Shown in pieces: positions 59,142 to 64,000 of a stretch of 64,000 nt of DNA (within the stretch, counting starts at the first letter, position 1; each line of letters begins with the position of its first letter). Under the pieces are notes generated by a model. That model was given only the letters and a program-made list of their open reading frames with translations. It was not told where the DNA came from and did not search any database. The position numbers and the translations under genes are program-made. The stretch comes from Brevundimonas fontaquae. GTDB lineage: Bacteria; Pseudomonadota; Alphaproteobacteria; Caulobacterales; Caulobacteraceae. Location of the stretch: contig NZ_CP070968.1 in assembly GCF_017086445.1 (NCBI RefSeq), positions 1,674,001 through 1,738,000 of the forward strand, written 5' to 3'.

Positions 59142-59603
59142 GTGAGCGAGGCCGAGAGCGCGCTTCCCGCCCGGCCCACCTCGCGTTGGCTGATCCTGGA
59201 CGGGCAGGGGCGGGTGCTGCTGTTTCACTTCGTGTTTTCGGAAGGACCGCTCGCCGGCACAGCCTTCTGGGCGACGCCCGGCGGCGGGTGCGAGACTGGC
59301 GAGACTTTTGAAGACGCCGCGCGCCGCGAACTGTTCGAGGAGACGGGGCTGGTCGTCGAAGACCCCGGCGATCAGGTCGCCCAGGTCCGCGTCGGTTTCC
59401 GCCTGCCCGACGGCCGGATGGCGGATGTGGATCAGAGGTTTTATCTGCTGCGCACCGACGACTTCGTCCTGTCGTCCAAGGGCTGGACGGATGAGGAGCA
59501 AACTGTTCTGGTCGAACACCGCTGGTGGAGCCTCGACGACATCTGCGGCTCGGACGAGACGATCTGGCCCGCAGAACTGGCGGATATTCTGTCGGCCCTT
59601 TGA
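59142..59603 (+). CDS. NUDIX hydrolase
   Basis: 153 residues. The Nudix box reads GGCETGETFEDAARRELFEE-TGL with the catalytic REx2EE, within TPGGG upstream. The family cleaves nucleoside diphosphates linked to X; the substrate is unknown. GTG 59142 is four bases after the der stop. Confidence 0.88.
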   Translation: MSEAESALPARPTSRWLILDGQGRVLLFHFVFSEGPLAGTAFWATPGGGCETGETFEDAARRELFEETGLVVEDPGDQVAQVRVGFRLPDGRMADVDQRFYLLRTDDFVLSSKGWTDEEQTVLVEHRWWSLDDICGSDETIWPAELADILSAL

Positions 59604-59706
59604 ATCGTCACCCCTGGCGTTTCGAGACCGATTTTCGCTCGCAAACATACTGCTTGATCATGTGCGGAAAGCGGCGCTTGGGTTTCGGATCAATCCGGAG
59701 CGCTCC

Positions 59707-60333
59707 ATGACCACGATCCAGGTGTTCGACCTTCAGGCGGTGCAGAAGATTCGCAAGGGGGCCGTCGCCGCCGCCCTGCTGGCCCTGGTGGGTCTGACTA
59801 TGGTGTCCCAATCGGCCAGCGGGTTGGACAGTCCGCTGCATGAAGGCGTCGAAGCCGTCGGTCTGGCCGCCATCGTCTTTGCGATCGTCGGCCGCGCCTG
59901 GTGTTCGCTCTACATCGGCGGACGCAAGAAGGCCGAGATCGTCTCGCGCGGGCCGTATTCGATCAGCCGCAACCCGCTTTATATCTTCAGCTTCTTCGGC
60001 GCCTTCGGCGTCGGCGCCCAGAGCGGAAGCCTGACGCTGGCGGTGCTGTTCACCTTGGCGTCGCTGGCGGTGTTCTATCTGACCGTGCGTCGTGAAGAGG
60101 CCTGGCTGGCTTTAACCTTCGGCTCTGATTATGCGGCCTATCGTGCGCGCACGCCGCGCTTTATGCCCAACTTCGCCCTGTGGCGTGACCAGGCGGAACT
60201 GTCGGTGCGGCCGTCCTTCTTCTTGACCACGATCCGCGACGGCCTGGTCTTCCTGCTGGCGATCCCGCTGTTCGAAGCGATCGATCTGGCCCAGGCCGAG
60301 GGCTGGCTGCGGGTTCTGGCGCGCCTGCCTTAA
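59707..60333 (+). CDS. Isoprenylcysteine/PEMT-like membrane methyltransferase
   Basis: 208 residues from ATG 59707 with several membrane helices. The motifs RGPYSISRNPLYIFSFFGAF and the C-terminal RREEAWLALTFGSDYAAYRA are the ICMT/PEMT (NnrU-like) signature around the SAM site. Substrate unknown in bacteria. Confidence 0.85.
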   Translation: MTTIQVFDLQAVQKIRKGAVAAALLALVGLTMVSQSASGLDSPLHEGVEAVGLAAIVFAIVGRAWCSLYIGGRKKAEIVSRGPYSISRNPLYIFSFFGAFGVGAQSGSLTLAVLFTLASLAVFYLTVRREEAWLALTFGSDYAAYRARTPRFMPNFALWRDQAELSVRPSFFLTTIRDGLVFLLAIPLFEAIDLAQAEGWLRVLARLP

Positions 60334-60345
60334 GCGGCAGTCGTT

Positions 60346-61224
60346 TTAGCCCATCATCAGGCTTTGACGCATGCGGACCGCGTCGCGGCCGGGCGGAAGG
60401 CCGAACTGACGGGCATATTCGCGACTGAACTGGGACGGGCTGTCATAGCCGACGGCGAAGCCGGTCTCGGCTGCGCCCTCGACGCCCGTCAACAGCCGGG
60501 CGCGGGCTTCGCGCAGCCGCAGCTGCTTGTGGAACTGCAACGGGCTCATGGTCGTCACGGTGCGGAAATGCCGGTGGAACGTCGACAGGCTCATGCCCGC
60601 CATGTCCGCCAGAGTCTCAAGCCTGACCGGTTCGGCATAGTGGGCGCGGAGCCAGTTGATGGCGCGACTGACGCCTGACAGGCGGCTTTCGGCTGAGCCG
60701 ATCTGGCGCACGGTCGCGGCGTGCCGGCTGTGGAGCAGCCGCCAGATCAGCTCGCGTTCGATCATCGGCGTCATGACGGCGATCTCCTCGGGGCGGTCCA
60801 GAAGGCGCAGCAGGCGGGCCATGGGCTCCAGCAGTTCATCCTCCAGCGGTGTTACATGGATGCCGGTCGGCGGCGGCTGATGCGAGGGGGAGGGGACGTC
60901 GATCTCCAGCATCAGGCCAGCGATGGTGGCGGGATCGAGGTCGAAGCTGAGGGCGCGATACGGCGCCTCGATAATGCTGCCGCATACCGGCAGTTCGGCG
61001 GACACCACCAGGCAATCGCCCGCGCGATAGGAATAGACAGTCTCGCCCAGGATCGTCTGTTTGGCGCCGCACACGACCAGGCACAGCATTGGATCATAGG
61101 CGACGGGGACCACCCGCGTCTGCGCGTCGCTGCCATATAGGCGCAGACCGGGCACGGGTGATCGTGACAGATCGGGCGGCGCGTGACGCACAACGATGTC
61201 GGTCATTTCGGGCAAGAGGCTCAT
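60346..61224 (-). CDS. AraC-family transcriptional regulator
   Basis: 292 residues. An N-terminal cupin-like AraC_N domain (GLRLYGSDAQTRVVPVAYDP, YRAGDCLVVSAELPVCG) and a C-terminal pair of helix-turn-helices (LETLADMAGMSLSTFHRHFR, then ETGFAVGYDSPSQFSREYAR). Divergent from the SDR gene at 61369, its probable target. Confidence 0.92.
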   Translation of the reverse strand: MSLLPEMTDIVVRHAPPDLSRSPVPGLRLYGSDAQTRVVPVAYDPMLCLVVCGAKQTILGETVYSYRAGDCLVVSAELPVCGSIIEAPYRALSFDLDPATIAGLMLEIDVPSPSHQPPPTGIHVTPLEDELLEPMARLLRLLDRPEEIAVMTPMIERELIWRLLHSRHAATVRQIGSAESRLSGVSRAINWLRAHYAEPVRLETLADMAGMSLSTFHRHFRTVTTMSPLQFHKQLRLREARARLLTGVEGAAETGFAVGYDSPSQFSREYARQFGLPPGRDAVRMRQSLMMG

Positions 61225-61368
61225 GGCGGCATTCAGCGCCGGTCACCGGCTATTCGCAAGCGGGCGAGGGCGGTTTGACAGGATCGTGCAAGGCTTCGCC
61301 CGGATCGCCCTAACGCCGGGCGCCTGAAACCGCGTCTTCTCCGTCCGGTCAGGCAGAGGAGATTTCCC

Positions 61369-62256
61369 ATGACAACAACCAACCAAAAGACCTGGCTCAT
61401 CACCGGTGCGGCGCGAGGGCTCGGCGCCGGCATCGCCCGCGCGGCGCTGGACGCGGGCGACCGCGTCGTCGTCGCAGGTCGAAACCGCGACGCCCTGATC
61501 GAGGCGTTCGGACCGGATAGCGACACGGTCCTGAGCCTGACGTTGGACGTCACCGACACGGCCGCCATCGCCGCCGCCGTCGAGGCGGTCATGGCGCGCT
61601 TCGGCCGCATCGACGTTCTGGTGAATAACGCCGGCTATGGCCACCTCGGCATTTTCGAGGAGACCAGCGCACAGGATGCGCGCACCCAGTTCGACACCAA
61701 TGTCTTCGGTCTGTTCGACATGACGCGCGCGGTGCTGCCGATCATGCGCGCGGAGAGGTCGGGCCATGTCTTCAACATCTCGTCCATCGGCGGGCTGATG
61801 GGCGGTGAGAGCGGCGCGATCTATTGCGCATCCAAGTTCGCGGTCGAAGGCTTCAGCGAGTCCGTCGCGCAAGAGGTGCGTCCGTTCGGCATCCATCTGA
61901 CCATCGTCGAACCGGGTTTCTTCCGCACCGACTTCCTCGACGCCTCGTCGATCCGATACGGCGATAATCCCATCGCCGACTACGCCGAAGCATCGCGCAC
62001 CATCCGCGCCTTCTACGACGCGCGCAGCCATAATCAGGCGGGCGATCCTGCGAAGTTGGGTCGGGCCCTGGTCGTCTTGGCGAATGCGAAAAACCCGCCT
62101 GTGCGATGGTCAGCGGGCACGGACGCCATCGGCGTGGTGGAGATGAAGGCGGACAGCCTGAGGGCCGAACTGGAGGCCTGGCGCGATCTTTCAGCCTCGA
62201 CCGACGGCGATTTCACCTTCCGCGAAGAGCCAGGGCTAGGCGGCGCCTGGGGCTGA
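61369..62256 (+). CDS. Short-chain dehydrogenase/reductase
   Basis: 295 residues: TGAARGLGAGIARAALDAGD (NAD(P) site), NNAGYGHLG, and the catalytic Ser/Tyr/Lys region SSIGGLMGGESGAIYCASKF with YxxxK. The substrate is not predictable. Divergently arranged with an AraC regulator, a common pattern for oxidoreductases induced by their substrates. Confidence 0.92.
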   Translation: MTTTNQKTWLITGAARGLGAGIARAALDAGDRVVVAGRNRDALIEAFGPDSDTVLSLTLDVTDTAAIAAAVEAVMARFGRIDVLVNNAGYGHLGIFEETSAQDARTQFDTNVFGLFDMTRAVLPIMRAERSGHVFNISSIGGLMGGESGAIYCASKFAVEGFSESVAQEVRPFGIHLTIVEPGFFRTDFLDASSIRYGDNPIADYAEASRTIRAFYDARSHNQAGDPAKLGRALVVLANAKNPPVRWSAGTDAIGVVEMKADSLRAELEAWRDLSASTDGDFTFREEPGLGGAWG

Positions 62257-62263
62257 TACCAGC

Positions 62264-63019
62264 CTAGACCAGCGCTTCCGTCGTCGGTCCGGCCGCCCAG
62301 TCGCGGAAGCGGATCGTCAGCGGGGGCGTGGCGCCGGGGCGGGCCAGATCGACCACCAAGGGGCCGATTTCGGAGGGGTGGGGCAGGACGGACGGGTCTT
62401 CGCCCGGATAGGCCTGGGCGCGCATGGCGGTGCGCATCCGGCCGGGATCGACGATGCTGACGCGTACGGGCGTGCTCTCGATCTCGTCGGCCCAAGCCTT
62501 CACCAAGGTCTCGGCGCCGGCCTTGGTCGCGGCGTACATACCCCAGAAGGCCTTGGGCGCGCTGGCGACGCTGGTGGTGAAGTGGATGGCGCGGCCGGCG
62601 TCGGAGGCGCGCAACAGAGGCTCGAGCGAGCGGATCAGACGATAGACGGCGGTAAAGTTGGTCTTTTCGACCTTGGCGAACTCGCGCGGGTCGGCGTGCG
62701 ACACCGGCGTCAGGCCCGAGGGGCCCATGGTGGCGGCGCAATGGACCCAGATGTCCAACTTCTTGAACCGTTCGAAAATGGCGCCGCCCAGCCGGTCGAT
62801 GGCCCCGCCGTCCACCAGATCGAACGGAATCAGGGTCGCATGGCGGCCGGTGGCGGCGAAGATGGCGTCGTCCAGCTCTTCCAGACCGCCTTGGGTGCGC
62901 GCCGTCGCGATGACGTGGGCACCGGCCTTGGCCAGGGCCAGGGCGCTCTCATAACCGATGCCGCGCGAGGCGCCGACAACGAGGGCGATACGGTCGTTCA
63001 GGGGCAGGGCGTCGGTCAT
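62264..63019 (-). CDS. Short-chain dehydrogenase/reductase
   Basis: 251 residues: VVGASRGIGYESALALAKAG, HCAATMGPSGL in place of NNAG, and TSVASAPKAFWGMYAATKAG with YxxxK. Convergent with the previous SDR, ending 7 bases from its stop. Substrate unknown. Confidence 0.9.
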   Translation of the reverse strand: MTDALPLNDRIALVVGASRGIGYESALALAKAGAHVIATARTQGGLEELDDAIFAATGRHATLIPFDLVDGGAIDRLGGAIFERFKKLDIWVHCAATMGPSGLTPVSHADPREFAKVEKTNFTAVYRLIRSLEPLLRASDAGRAIHFTTSVASAPKAFWGMYAATKAGAETLVKAWADEIESTPVRVSIVDPGRMRTAMRAQAYPGEDPSVLPHPSEIGPLVVDLARPGATPPLTIRFRDWAAGPTTEALV

Positions 63020-63095
63020 GTTCGGGTGGTAGGAGTGGCGACGAGACGGGTCAATGTGTTAAGCTGTAAGCAGGTGTGTACAGGAGCACTCTGTC

Positions 63096-63347
63096 ATGGC
63101 TGCCAGCACGACCGTCACTGTCCGCATGAGTGAAACACTCAAAGAGCGGCTGGGGCTGCTTGCCGAGAAAACCCAGCGCACCCAATCCTTTCTCGCCGAA
63201 CGCGCCATCGCTGGCTACGTCGAACGAGAACTGGAAATGATGACGGCCGTCGAGGAAGGTCTCGAAGATTTCCGAACAGGCAATGTGGTCCCGCACGAAG
63301 AGGCCATGCGGCAAATCCGCGAGACCATCGCCAAATACGAGTCCTAA
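63096..63347 (+). CDS. Ribbon-helix-helix antitoxin (ParD/CopG-like)
   Basis: 83 residues: TTVTVRMSETLKERLGLLAE and KTQRTQSFLAERAIAGYVER form the RHH DNA-binding domain, and the acidic C-terminal tail (EDFRTGNVVPHEEAMRQIRE) would wrap the toxin. The promoter region contains TGTGTACA-like half-sites (63074-63082) suggesting autoregulation. Stop overlaps the toxin start. Confidence 0.88.
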   Translation: MAASTTVTVRMSETLKERLGLLAEKTQRTQSFLAERAIAGYVERELEMMTAVEEGLEDFRTGNVVPHEEAMRQIRETIAKYES

Positions 63348-63634
63348 TGCGCTCCGTCGTGTGGTCACGGCGTGCGCTGCTGGAACTGACCCACGCCATC
63401 GACTATCTGGCCCAGCGCAATCTGCCCGCCGCGCAGAAGATCGAAGCCCGCATCATCGAGACGACGGAAAAGCTGGCGCGACGACCGATCGGTCGGCCGG
63501 GCAAACAGCCTGACACCTACGAAAAGCTCGTGGCCGGCGCGCCGTATCTGATCGTTTATACCTTGGCGGACTATGCCGATGGTGGGCAGGTCCAGATCAT
63601 ACGCCTGTTCCACACGGCGCAGAACCGCGAGTGA
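63347..63634 (+). CDS. RelE/ParE-family toxin
   Basis: 95 residues: RSVVWSRRALLELTHAIDYL, LPAAQKIEARIIETTEKLAR and KLVAGAPYLIVYTLA, then VQIIRLFHTAQNRE, all typical of ParE-type gyrase or RelE-type ribosome toxins. Overlaps the antitoxin gene by one base, so co-translated. Whether it targets gyrase or mRNA is not decidable by sequence. Confidence 0.9.
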   Translation: MRSVVWSRRALLELTHAIDYLAQRNLPAAQKIEARIIETTEKLARRPIGRPGKQPDTYEKLVAGAPYLIVYTLADYADGGQVQIIRLFHTAQNRE

Positions 63635-63640
63635 CGGTCG

Positions 63641-64000
63641 TCAGGCGCTGACCAGCAAGGACAGCTGTTTAGCGCCGAACTCGCGTCCGCCTTCCTCAAT
63701 CTCGCGATCCAGCAGGCGGGTGGGGTAGTCACCGGTGAAATAGTGGTCGGTGAACTGCGGGGCGGCGGCGTTGCGGCCGGTCTCTCCCATCGCGCGATAC
63801 AGGCCGTCGATGGACAGGAAGCCGAGCGAATCGACTTCCAGCATGTCGCGCATCTCTTCCAGGGTCTTGTTGGCGGCCAGCAGCTGCGCGCGCTCGGGCA
63901 TGTCGATGCCGTAGAAGTCGGGGAACAGGATCTGCGGGCTGGCCGAACGCAGGTGGACCTCGGTGGCGCCGGCGGCGCGCACGGCGCGGACCAGTTTCAG
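63641..64000 (-). CDS. purF: Amidophosphoribosyltransferase, C-terminal part
   Basis: The 3' end of purF, transcribed leftwards; the start lies beyond the window. Visible motifs: AAGATEVHLRSASPQILFPD, FYGIDMPERAQLLAANKTLE, DSLGFLSIDGLYRAMG and YPTRLLD. Catalyses the first step of purine synthesis. It converges with the toxin gene, with stops 6 bases apart. Confidence 0.93.
   Translation of the reverse strand: MKLVRAVRAAGATEVHLRSASPQILFPDFYGIDMPERAQLLAANKTLEEMRDMLEVDSLGFLSIDGLYRAMGETGRNAAAPQFTDHYFTGDYPTRLLDREIEEGGREFGAKQLSLLVSA

Overview
The window is high-GC alphaproteobacterial DNA. Gene content and protein style (TonB receptors with a carboxypeptidase-regulatory domain, a Caulobacter-like valine degradation operon, split sigma/anti-sigma pairs) suggest Caulobacteraceae, most likely Brevundimonas; this is inferred from the sequence only. 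No tRNA, rRNA or CRISPR array was seen.

Layout. (1) 1-4435: valine/branched-chain catabolism operon: mmsA (5' end outside the window), an acyl-CoA dehydrogenase, 3-hydroxyisobutyryl-CoA hydrolase and mmsB, closed by a hairpin terminator. (2) 4786-45149: a carbohydrate utilisation locus with a LacI regulator, a TonB receptor, a GH144-type glucanase, an ABC sugar importer, a large six-hairpin glycosidase-like protein and, on the other strand, the importer ATPase. Matching LacI-type palindromes lie before the regulator and before the ATPase. (3) 7778-34260: a ~26.5 kb genomic island that splits the TonB receptor exactly between two codons. Removing it restores a 1000-residue receptor in frame. 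(4) 45286-48689: a second TonB receptor and a membrane protein. (5) 48991-54261: small accessory and regulatory genes, including a lone AT-rich gene with a nuclease-like motif. (6) 54331-64000: housekeeping and regulatory genes (panB, a YfgM-like TPR protein, bamB, der, NUDIX, methyltransferase, AraC/SDR pair, SDR, a toxin-antitoxin pair, purF 3' end).

Inside the island, from left to right: arm-type direct repeats and the N-terminal stub of a tyrosine integrase; a truncated lasso-peptide cyclase convergent with an S9 isopeptidase-like gene; a graveyard of fused fragments (DUF305/copD, DUF411/SnoaL-like); an acyltransferase; a CnrYXH-type metal-sensing sigma module; copA-copB-copC and a Cys-rich peptide; czcCBA; HupE-like and anchor proteins; an MFS transporter; a MerR-like regulator facing a glutaredoxin-MauE fusion across a mer-type promoter; and, at the right end, a four-gene cassette of unrecognised proteins, two of which carry HEPN RNase-type R-x4/5-H motifs. 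The cassette is the best candidate for an undescribed (possibly anti-phage) system. The truncated integrase suggests the island is now fixed in place.
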